This document shows positions 7,271-13,397 of a stretch of 19,968 nucleotides of DNA, piece by piece. How positions within the stretch are numbered: the first letter of the stretch is position 1; each line of letters opens with the position of its first letter. The stretch is from Pseudomonadota bacterium. GTDB taxonomy: Bacteria; Pseudomonadota; Alphaproteobacteria; Rhizobiales; Xanthobacteraceae. The position numbers were made by a program, and so were the translations under genes. Where the stretch lies: NCBI GenBank assembly GCA_963205465.1, contig CAUJKG010000131.1, positions 1-19,968 on the forward strand. The letters run 5' to 3'. The notes beneath the pieces are model-generated. The model made no database searches, had not been told where the DNA came from, and saw nothing but the letters and a program-made list of their open reading frames with translations.

Positions 7271-8835
7271 TCCAGTTCATATCCCACAATATGGCCCCAT
7301 TGATGTTCATGGGGCTTATTTTCTTTATGCTGATCGGCTACCCGGCGGCTTTCTCGCTCGGCGCCTGCGGATTGTTCTTCGGACTTCTCGGCATCGAATT
7401 CGGCCTGATCCGGCCGGACTATTTCGGCCTCGCCGCGTTTCAGCTCAACGCCACCTTCACCAATCAGCTGCTGCTTTCGATCCCGTTCTTCACGCTGATG
7501 GGCGCCATTCTGGAACGATGCGGGCTTGCTGAAGATCTGCTCGACTCGATCGGCCAGGTGTTCGGACCGGTGCGTGGCGGCCTTTCCTACGCGGTGATCG
7601 TGGTCGGCGCGATCCTGGGCGCCATCACCGGAACGGTCGCCGCTTCGGTCATCGCGATGGCGGTCATCGCACTGCCGCTGATGATGCGCTACGGCTACTC
7701 GACGCGCCATGCCACCGGCGTGATCGCGGCGTCCGGAACGATCACGCAGCTTATTCCGCCTTCGCTGGTCCTCGTCATTCTTGCCGAACAACTCGGCAGG
7801 TCGGTCGGCGACATGTACAAGGGCGCGATCGGACCCAGCATGATCCAGATCGCGCTGTTCTGCGCCTGGGTCGCCTTCCTGTCGATCTTCTTTCCGAAAG
7901 ACGTGCCGGCGCTACCGCCCGAAGCGCGCACACTGACCGGCACGCCCAGCCGGCCGAAGGTGATTTACATCATTGCGATGTCTATCGCCGTGATCGTGTT
8001 CCTCATTATGGGCCTCATCGCGGAAGATGCGAGGCATGTTCTGTTGTGGCTCGGCCTTTCGCTCGCTGCGGCGATCGCGGTGATCCCGGTGCTGCGCCAA
8101 TGGCCGCTGATGTGGAAAGCGGCGCGCGGCATCGTGCCTTCGATGGCCCTGATCCTTGTCGTGCTCGGAACGATTTTTGCGGGCGTCGCGAATGCGACCG
8201 CGGCAGGCGCACTCGGCGTGCTGGGCGCGTTCATTCTTGCCTGGATGAACGGACGCCTGACCTGGGCGCTCACCTATCAGAGCATGGCGAACACCATGCG
8301 GATCACCGCCATGGTGGTCTTCATCCTGATCGGCGCGCGCGTATTCAGCCTCGTGTTCCAGGGGGTCGGCGGCAAGGAATGGGTCGAAGGGATGTTGACC
8401 TCCCTGCCCGGCGGCCAGACCGGCTTCCTGTTCTTCACGATGGCGTTCATCTTCGTCATCGCCTTCTTCCTCGACTTTTTCGAGATTGCCTTCATCATCG
8501 TGCCGCTGCTTGCGCCGGCGGCCGAAAAGCTCGGCATCGATCTCGTGTGGTTCGGCGTGCTCATCTGCGCGAATATTCAGACCAGCTTCATGCATCCGCC
8601 GTTCGGCTTCGCGCTGTTCTATTTGCGAGGCATCGCACCAAAAAGTGTGAAAACCACCGATATCTATTGGGGGGCGGTGCCCTGGCTGTTCCTGCAACTT
8701 GCGCTCGTCATCATTCTCATCTTCTGGCCGACTTCGGTCACCTATTGGCTCGAAAAACAGGTCATCGATCCGAGCAAAGTGAAGATTGAAATCCAGATGC
8801 CGGAGATGGACAACGCACCGCCGAAATTCGACTAA
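7267..8835 (+). CDS. dctM: TRAP transporter large permease subunit (DctM)
   Basis: This 522-residue polytopic protein is the ion-coupled transport subunit of a TRAP system. It is longer than the roughly 430 residues of classical DctM. The extra length lies in a central region of additional membrane segments (about residues 230-310), as in the mannitol/chloroaromatic subgroup. Recognisable parts are the FFTLMGAILERCGLAEDLL segment, the VGAILGAITGTVAASVIAMAVIALPLM block, the TITQLIPPSLVLVILAEQLGRSVGDMY re-entrant region, and the FIIVPLLAPAAEKLGIDLVWFGVL segment near the C-terminus. It is translationally coupled to dctQ by an ATGA overlap. It ends 116 bp before the convergent dctP gene, with a repeat remnant and a bidirectional terminator between them. 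Confidence 0.93.
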   Translation: MIQFISHNMAPLMFMGLIFFMLIGYPAAFSLGACGLFFGLLGIEFGLIRPDYFGLAAFQLNATFTNQLLLSIPFFTLMGAILERCGLAEDLLDSIGQVFGPVRGGLSYAVIVVGAILGAITGTVAASVIAMAVIALPLMMRYGYSTRHATGVIAASGTITQLIPPSLVLVILAEQLGRSVGDMYKGAIGPSMIQIALFCAWVAFLSIFFPKDVPALPPEARTLTGTPSRPKVIYIIAMSIAVIVFLIMGLIAEDARHVLLWLGLSLAAAIAVIPVLRQWPLMWKAARGIVPSMALILVVLGTIFAGVANATAAGALGVLGAFILAWMNGRLTWALTYQSMANTMRITAMVVFILIGARVFSLVFQGVGGKEWVEGMLTSLPGGQTGFLFFTMAFIFVIAFFLDFFEIAFIIVPLLAPAAEKLGIDLVWFGVLICANIQTSFMHPPFGFALFYLRGIAPKSVKTTDIYWGAVPWLFLQLALVIILIFWPTSVTYWLEKQVIDPSKVKIEIQMPEMDNAPPKFD

Positions 8836-8840
8836 AACGG

Positions 8841-8889
8841 GATGACTTTTCTTCGAGCCCGTAGCCCCCTTTTCGGGATCGCGCTCTAA
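8841..8889 (-). repeat. Decayed copy of the palindromic intergenic repeat
   Basis: Read on the minus strand, this begins TTAGAGCGCGATCCCGAAAA, matching TAGAGCATGATCCCGAAAAG of the intact copy at about 3317-3336 with only two mismatches in the shared block. The far arm (GAAGAAAAGTCATC) has decayed from GGAAAAGATCATGC, so the hairpin is weakened. It lies in the dctM-dctP convergent gap. Confidence 0.6.
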
Positions 8890-8905
8890 GAACTCCCCAA
8901 ATAAA

Positions 8906-8940
8906 AAAGCCCGGAGCTTTCGCTCCGGGCTTTCTCTTTT
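8906..8940. terminator. Bidirectional Rho-independent terminator
   Basis: A 9-bp perfect stem GCCCGGAGC / GCTCCGGGC (8909-8917 and 8922-8930) closes a TTTC loop. An A-run lies before it and TTTCTCTTTT after it. It serves dctM on plus and the convergent dctP gene on minus. Confidence 0.93.
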
Positions 8941-8951
8941 TGCGGATCCGA

Positions 8952-10037
8952 TTAGGCGCGGCGCGCCCGGATCTGGAACCCGTCGAAGGTATATTCCGCG
9001 ACCTGCCACCACAGATACTGCTCGTTGCGGTAAGCCATGTAGGAGTCGTGGATCTTCTTAAAGTCCGCGTTCTTCGCCGAAGTCTCGGCATAAACTTCGT
9101 TGGCGGACTTCAAGCAGGCTTCCATGATCGCCGTCGAGAACGGCTGCAACTTGGCGCCGCCCCCGATCAGGCGGCGAAGCGCGCCGGGATTGCCGTTGTC
9201 GTATTTCGCCATCATGTGCGTGTTGGCGGTCTGCGCGGCCGCTTCAAGGATCGCCTTGTAGTTCTTCGGAAGCGAATTGTACTTCTCGATGTTCACCATC
9301 GCATGGAGCAGCGGGCCGCCTTCCCACCAGCCGGGATAATAGTAATACGGCGCGACCTTGTTGAAGCCGAGCTTCTCGTCGTCATAGGGGCCGACCCACT
9401 CGGCGGCGTCGATCGTACCGCGTTCGAGGGCCTGATAGATTTCGCCGCCTGCGATCTGCTGCGGCACGACACCGAGCTTCGCAAGCACCTGACCGGCAAA
9501 ACCGCCGATACGCATCTTTACGCCCTTGAGATCTTCGAGCGACTTGATCTCCTTGCGGAACCAGCCGCCCATCTGGCAGCCGGTGTTGCCGCACATCAGG
9601 CCGACCGCGTTGTACTTCTTGAAGAACCCGTTGAGCAGATCCTGACCGCCGCCGTAAAGCAGCCAAGCGTCCATCTGGCGCTGGTTGAGACCGAACGGAA
9701 CGGCGGTGGCGAAGGCAAAGGTCGGATCCTTGCCGACGTAGTAATAGTTCGCGGTGTGGCACATTTCGACCGTGCCGTTGGTCACGGCGTCGAGCGCCTG
9801 GAGACCCGGCACGATTTCGCCGGCGGCAAAAACCTGAATCTGGAATTTGCCGTCGGTCGACTCGTTGACGTATTTCGCGAGGACTTCCGCCGCGCCATAA
9901 ATCGTGTCGAGCGCTTTCGGAAAGCTCGACGTCAGACGCCACTTAAGTTCGGGAGTGGATTGGGCAATTGCGGGAGCGGCCAACGCGCTGGCTGCCACCG
10001 TACCTCCTGCGACTTGCAAAAACTTACGACGCTTCAT
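8952..10037 (-). CDS. dctP: TRAP transporter substrate-binding protein, TakP-like (downstream copy)
   Basis: A 361-residue periplasmic binding protein of the DctP family. It begins MKRRKFLQVAGG, a twin-arginine (Tat) signal, and is probably cleaved after AAPAIA near residue 25. The mature protein closely resembles what I recall of TakP of Rhodobacter sphaeroides, which binds 2-oxoacids such as pyruvate through a bound Na+. Shared blocks are WRLTSSFPKALDTIYG, NTGCQMGGWFRKEI, LGVVPQQIAGGEIYQALE, EWVGPYDDEKLGF and YYYYPGWWEGGP. The start was set at MKRR because GAAGGGGGA lies at normal distance; in-frame ATGs at 10043 and 10061 are poorer. It is roughly two-thirds to three-quarters identical by eye to the copy at 10238-11329. 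The leader contains an unusual alternating C/G-run structure. Confidence 0.93.
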   Translation of the reverse strand: MKRRKFLQVAGGTVAASALAAPAIAQSTPELKWRLTSSFPKALDTIYGAAEVLAKYVNESTDGKFQIQVFAAGEIVPGLQALDAVTNGTVEMCHTANYYYVGKDPTFAFATAVPFGLNQRQMDAWLLYGGGQDLLNGFFKKYNAVGLMCGNTGCQMGGWFRKEIKSLEDLKGVKMRIGGFAGQVLAKLGVVPQQIAGGEIYQALERGTIDAAEWVGPYDDEKLGFNKVAPYYYYPGWWEGGPLLHAMVNIEKYNSLPKNYKAILEAAAQTANTHMMAKYDNGNPGALRRLIGGGAKLQPFSTAIMEACLKSANEVYAETSAKNADFKKIHDSYMAYRNEQYLWWQVAEYTFDGFQIRARRA

Positions 10038-10123
10038 GAACATTTCCCCCTTCGGAAACATGGTTTCGTTCTGTTGGATTCCCGGGGGATTGCCTCCTGA
10101 GTCCCCCGATCATCTGGGGGGAG
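10038..10123 (-). promoter_or_regulatory. Candidate two-state RNA leader of the downstream dctP gene
   Basis: On the minus-strand transcript four complementary segments follow each other: C-run 10121-10116, CGGGGGA 10108-10102, UCCCCCG 10089-10083, and the ribosome-binding G-run 10050-10046. Segments 2 and 3 form a perfect 7-bp stem around a 12-nt loop that itself contains AGGAGG. Segment 1 can displace segment 3 by pairing with segment 2, freeing segment 3 to mask segment 4, the Shine-Dalgarno. The SD also sits in a local AUGUUUCC/GGAAAUGU hairpin. The pairing potential is seen; switching is inferred. Confidence 0.4.
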
Positions 10124-10184
10124 CATGTACGAGAGCTATGCAAAAATCTAGGAGCTGTTGCTGTTGCTATGCATCATAATAAAA

Positions 10185-10212
10185 ACGCCGCGACCTTTTC
10201 AGGCCGCGGCGT
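10185..10212 (-). terminator. Rho-independent terminator of the upstream dctP copy
   Basis: On the minus strand ACGCCGCG pairs with CGCGGCGT (10205-10212 with 10185-10192), extended by a further two G-C pairs after one mismatch. A TTTTTATTA run follows. It lies 26 nt after the stop codon at 10238 and separates the two binding-protein genes into distinct transcription units. Confidence 0.85.
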
Positions 10213-10237
10213 AAAGATTCGGTAGTTTCAGGCGAAA

Positions 10238-11329
10238 CTAGCCTGCGTTGCGGCGGGCCCGGATCATGTAGCTATCGAAGCCGTATTCCGCGACCTGCCA
10301 CCAGAGGTACTGCTCGTTGCGGAATTCCTGCATGAGCGTGATGTACTTCTTGAACTCCGCGTTCTTAGCCGAAAGCTCGGCCCAGAGTTCGTTGGTCGCC
10401 TTGAAGGAGGCGTCCATGATCTCGTTCGAGAACGGGCGGAGCTGGGCCTTGGCGGCGACCAGCCGGCGAAGCGCCTGCGGATTGAGCACGTCATAACGCG
10501 CCTGCATCCAGGTGTTGGTGTAGGCGGCAGCATTCACCAACGCGGCCTGATAGTGCTTCGGCAGCGCGTTGTACTTTTCGAGATTGAAGAAGGCGTGGGT
10601 GGTCGGACCACCTTCCCAGAAGCCCGGATAATAGTAGTAGGGCGCGACCTTCACGAACCCGAGCTTCTCGTCGTCGTAGGGACCGACCCACTCGGCGGCA
10701 TCGATCGTGCCGCGCTCGAGCGCCTGGTAGACTTCGCCGCCGGCGAGCTGCTGCGGCACGACGCCAAGCTTGGCGAGCACCTGTCCGGCGATCCCGCCGA
10801 TGCGGAACTTCAGACCCTGAAGATCGGCAACGGTCTTGATCTCCTTGCGGAACCAGCCACCCATCTGGGTGCCCGTGTTGCCGAGCGGAATGCCGAGCAC
10901 GCCGTACTTCTTGTAGAACTCGTTCCACTGCTCGGTACCCTCGCCGCCCGAGAGCCAAGCGTTCTGCATGCGCGCATTCAGTCCGAACGGTACCGACGCG
11001 GCGATCGCAAACGTCGGATCCTTGCCGACGTAGTAGTAAGAAACGGTGTGGCAGCATTCGACCGTGCCGTTTGAGGTCGCATCAAGCGCCTGCAGCGCAG
11101 GCACGATTTCGCCGCCGGAGAATACCTGAATCTGGAATTTACCGTCGGTGGCTGCGGCCAATTGCTTCGCAAAAACCTCGCCACCGCCGTAGATGGTGTC
11201 GAGCGCTTTCGGGAAGCTCGAGGTCAAGCGCCACTTAATTTCGGGGTTCGACTGCGCAATGGCCGGAGCTGCGATCGCGCTGGCGGCAACGCCCGCGCCC
11301 GCGACCTTCAAAAACTGACGACGTTTCAT
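10238..11329 (-). CDS. dctP: TRAP transporter substrate-binding protein, TakP-like (upstream copy)
   Basis: A 363-residue DctP-family periplasmic protein with a Tat signal (MKRRQFLKVAGAGVAAS, cleavage expected after AAPAIA near residue 25). It shares with the neighbouring copy the blocks WRLTSSFPKALDTIYG, LGVVPQQLAGGEVYQALE, EWVGPYDDEKLGF and YYYYPGFWEGGP. Differences cluster around residues 125-155, where GGEGTEQWNEFYKKYGVLGIPLGNTG replaces a different sequence in the other copy; this might alter ligand choice. It has its own terminator and a 192-bp upstream gap, so it is probably expressed separately. Only one permease pair (dctQM, 6650-8835) is visible, and both binding proteins may feed it. 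A 2-oxoacid or aromatic-acid ligand is the best guess from the TakP resemblance. Confidence 0.93.
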   Translation of the reverse strand: MKRRQFLKVAGAGVAASAIAAPAIAQSNPEIKWRLTSSFPKALDTIYGGGEVFAKQLAAATDGKFQIQVFSGGEIVPALQALDATSNGTVECCHTVSYYYVGKDPTFAIAASVPFGLNARMQNAWLSGGEGTEQWNEFYKKYGVLGIPLGNTGTQMGGWFRKEIKTVADLQGLKFRIGGIAGQVLAKLGVVPQQLAGGEVYQALERGTIDAAEWVGPYDDEKLGFVKVAPYYYYPGFWEGGPTTHAFFNLEKYNALPKHYQAALVNAAAYTNTWMQARYDVLNPQALRRLVAAKAQLRPFSNEIMDASFKATNELWAELSAKNAEFKKYITLMQEFRNEQYLWWQVAEYGFDSYMIRARRNAG

Positions 11330-11497
11330 CGTAAGAAACTTCTCCCATAGACTGCGAGAGGCACAACGCCCGCCCGCTTATCGATGCGCGTAGCACGCTT
11401 TGTCGGGCCGAAAGTAGGAGTAGCCATGCGTCATAGACAATTCAACGCATGCAGCCATGCCGCAGGCGCGCGCTCTGCGACGAAAGTCGAGGACGCT

Positions 11498-11516
11498 CGC
11501 GCAAGTTTATTGCGCG
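11498..11516. terminator. Stem-loop downstream of the secreted-protein gene, weak terminator candidate
   Basis: A perfect 7-bp stem CGCGCAA / TTGCGCG with a 5-nt loop begins just past the stop codon at 11522-11524 on the minus strand. There is no T-run after it, so it may only stabilise or slow the transcript end. Confidence 0.35.
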
Positions 11517-11521
11517 CACTC

Positions 11522-12373
11522 TTAGGGTAGCTTGGAAACCGCAATCCGCGCCGTTGACGCTGCGGCAAGTAGCGGTGCCGCCTGCGCCGCACTGTCTCTT
11601 TTCAGCCCGGGATAGGCGTTCGCCACCAAAGCGAGCGTATCGCGGAGCGCTTTTGCTATCGCCGGATCGACTTTCTCGATCTGCGGCAGGAGATCGCGCG
11701 ATTGCGCCTGGGCCGCAAGCGAGAAACCCAGCCCATCGAGATAGGTCTCGAGCGTTGCGTCCTTTTTTGCCGCGAGCACGTATTGCGCGGCCGCGCGGTC
11801 GAGGGTGTCGGCCAGGATCTGCGCCTTTACCGCAAGCAAAGAGAGCGAAGACTTCGGCGCGGCTTTTTCCGCGTTGATCAACTCCGCCAGAACAGCGTCA
11901 ACCGCCTGCTTCACTTCGGCAGCGGGTGCCTTTCTGTTCGCTGCGGCAATCGCTGCTTCGATTTTCGTGCCGAGATCCTTCACGCCGCGCTTTTTGAAAA
12001 CCTCTTCCATCTCGGCATAGACTTCCGAAAAGCCGTGCGCGAAGAGTTCTGTGCCGGCCTGCGTTTCTCCGGCCTCATAAGCTGCGAGCCCGGCGTAGTA
12101 ATGCGCGGCGATCACCTGCAGCGCGACGCCATATTTCACGGGATCCTTGTCGGCAGCGGCAGGATCGACGCCGCCTTCGCCGGTTTCGTTCTCGCCGCCC
12201 TGGCCTTTCGTATTCTGTGCAAGCTGGAATGAAGAAGACAGCGCCGTATCGCTGCGAAGCATTTTTCCGAGCACCGCCGTTTCGGACGGGTCGGCCGCGC
12301 GCGCGGGCGACGGCGTGTTCGCACCGGCAATCACCGCGACACCGACACCTAGCCAAATTTTCGTCGTCTTCAT
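11522..12373 (-). CDS. Secreted alpha-helical protein of unknown function
   Basis: I do not recognise a characterised family for this 283-residue protein. It has a Sec signal peptide (MKTTKIWLGVGVAVIAGA..., probably cut after PARA near residue 29). A low-complexity Gly/Glu-rich linker follows around residues 58-70 (KGQGGENETGEGG). The rest is almost entirely predicted helix, rich in Ala, Lys and Glu. The most distinctive region is residues 87-129, AAHYYAGLAAYEAGETQAGT followed by ELFAHGFSEVYAEMEEVFKKRG; its His, Tyr and Glu residues could bind metal or heme, but no CxxCH is present. GGGAG precedes the chosen ATG at good spacing; a longer frame to 12433 lacks a signal peptide start. It is divergent from a PiuC-type iron dioxygenase, so a link to iron or copper handling is possible but unproven. 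Confidence 0.75.
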   Translation of the reverse strand: MKTTKIWLGVGVAVIAGANTPSPARAADPSETAVLGKMLRSDTALSSSFQLAQNTKGQGGENETGEGGVDPAAADKDPVKYGVALQVIAAHYYAGLAAYEAGETQAGTELFAHGFSEVYAEMEEVFKKRGVKDLGTKIEAAIAAANRKAPAAEVKQAVDAVLAELINAEKAAPKSSLSLLAVKAQILADTLDRAAAQYVLAAKKDATLETYLDGLGFSLAAQAQSRDLLPQIEKVDPAIAKALRDTLALVANAYPGLKRDSAAQAAPLLAAASTARIAVSKLP

Positions 12374-12458
12374 TGCCAACTCCCGGGCCTGTCTTCCGGC
12401 CGCGATTTTGCGTAGAAGACTACCCTTGCTCACGAAGAGACGCCATGTCTGTTGCTGT

Positions 12459-12478
12459 AATTTGAGCTGCTCTAAATT
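12459..12478. promoter_or_regulatory. Near-palindrome abutting the dioxygenase start codon, possible iron-responsive operator
   Basis: GAGC-T-GCTC (12464-12472) is a perfect palindrome flanked by AATTT on the left and AAATT on the right with one extra T, and it ends exactly at the ATG of the PiuC-type gene. The half TCTAAA resembles part of the alphaproteobacterial Irr/iron-control-element motif as I recall it, but the other half does not fit well. Confidence 0.3.
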
Positions 12479-13141
12479 ATGCGTATCGCAATTGGGAACG
12501 TAATCGGTCAGACGGAACTTGCGGAGCTCAGGACCGCGCTCGATAACGTGCGCTTTCTCGACGGCCGCGCTACCGCGGGCTATGCCGCACGCGAAGTGAA
12601 AGATAACCGGCAGGCCGATCCGCTCGACCGAAAAGCGGCAGCGTTGCGCGCGCTCGTCGCCGAGAAAATGCTTTCAAACGAGCTCTTTCGTCTTGCCGCA
12701 CGGCCGAAGCAACTCAGCCCGATCCTATTCTCGCGCTACGAGCCCGGCCGGAAATACGGGAGCCATGTCGACGATGCGATCATGGGCGGAATGCGCGCCG
12801 ATGTTTCCTTCACGTTGTTCCTGTCGGACCCCGGCTCCTATGACGGCGGCGAACTCGTGATCGAAACTCCGGCCGGCGACGAAGCGATCAAGCTCGAAGC
12901 CGGTTCGATGATCGTCTATCCGGCGACGTCACTGCATCACGTCGCGGAGATCACTCGCGGAGAACGGCTGGCGGCGGTCGGCTGGGCGAGAAGTTTTATC
13001 CGCGACGAGGCGAAGCGCGAACTCCTGTTCGACCTCGATACCGCGCGCAGCCGGCTGTTTGCCCGCAAAGGCAAGAGCGAAGACTACGATCTGTTGTCGA
13101 AATCTTCGGCCAATCTTTTGCGCATGTGGGCCGAAGACTGA
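12479..13141 (+). CDS. PKHD-type Fe(II)/2-oxoglutarate dioxygenase (PiuC/YbiX family)
   Basis: The 220-residue protein matches the family in length and order. The facial-triad iron ligands are His96 and Asp98 (YGSHVDDA) and His153 (SLHHV). Arg163 (RGERLA) is placed to bind the 2-oxoglutarate carboxylate. Other conserved parts are SRYEPGRKYGSH, RADVSFTLFLSDP, YDGGELVIETP and the FDLDTAR element near the C-terminus. YbiX/PiuC proteins are cytoplasmic hydroxylases often encoded beside siderophore receptors and induced by iron starvation; their substrate is unsettled. No TonB receptor lies in this window. The upstream neighbour on minus is an unrecognised secreted protein. The stop codon lies one nucleotide from that of the convergent DUF3551 gene. 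Confidence 0.92.
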   Translation: MRIAIGNVIGQTELAELRTALDNVRFLDGRATAGYAAREVKDNRQADPLDRKAAALRALVAEKMLSNELFRLAARPKQLSPILFSRYEPGRKYGSHVDDAIMGGMRADVSFTLFLSDPGSYDGGELVIETPAGDEAIKLEAGSMIVYPATSLHHVAEITRGERLAAVGWARSFIRDEAKRELLFDLDTARSRLFARKGKSEDYDLLSKSSANLLRMWAED

Positions 13142-13142
13142 T

Positions 13143-13382
13143 TTATCGCCGGAAACGCTGATCGTAAATCGGATTGAGGTAGCAACGCTCGTTCGGCGAC
13201 GACCGTGAAGCCAAGCACTGCTCGAACGTATAGGCCATGCAATATTGAACCGACGATGCCTCCGCGATCTGCATGTCACGGCACCAGAGGTCGCGCGGCG
13301 GATTTGCGGGACGCTTTTGCTGTTGCGCGAAGCTTATGCCTGCGCTCGCAATCAGAAAAATAACGGCGATCCATGCCCGCAT
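13143..13382 (-). CDS. Small secreted DUF3551 protein
   Basis: A 79-residue protein with a signal peptide (MRAWIAVIFLIASAGISFA, cut near residue 19). The mature part carries four cysteines, at 34, 48, 56 and 67. The pattern WC-x13-YC-x-AYTFEQC-LAS and CYLNP matches DUF3551, a small periplasmic family common in Bradyrhizobium-like bacteria. The four cysteines probably form two disulfides. Function is unknown. AGAGGTG gives a good ribosome binding site before the ATG. It lies 15 nt downstream of the mrp stop codon on the same strand, so it is probably the last gene of that operon. Confidence 0.85.
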   Translation of the reverse strand: MRAWIAVIFLIASAGISFAQQQKRPANPPRDLWCRDMQIAEASSVQYCMAYTFEQCLASRSSPNERCYLNPIYDQRFRR

Positions 13383-13397
13383 TGACGCACCTCTGCT

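Noticed and set aside
7912..9012. Minus-strand open frame (366 codons) opposite dctM
   Set aside because: Antisense of the DctM membrane protein; composition is extremely charged (Arg, Glu, His, Asp), as expected of complement of hydrophobic codons.
8940..10100. Long plus-strand open frame (386 codons) over the downstream dctP gene
   Set aside because: It is the antisense shadow of a clear DctP protein on minus; its translation is Arg/His/Val-rich with no family pattern or signal peptide, and it crosses the terminator-side end of the real gene.
10038..10184. Small upstream peptide gene in the dctP leader, suggested by AGGAGG at 10093-10098 (minus strand)
   Set aside because: No ATG, GTG or TTG lies at 4-12 nt after the AGGAGG, so no leader peptide can be supported; the motif is treated as part of the RNA structure instead.
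8952..11329. The two dctP genes as one broken or duplicated-in-error gene
   Set aside because: Both frames are intact with full signal peptides and conserved C-termini, diverge throughout, and have separate leaders and terminators.
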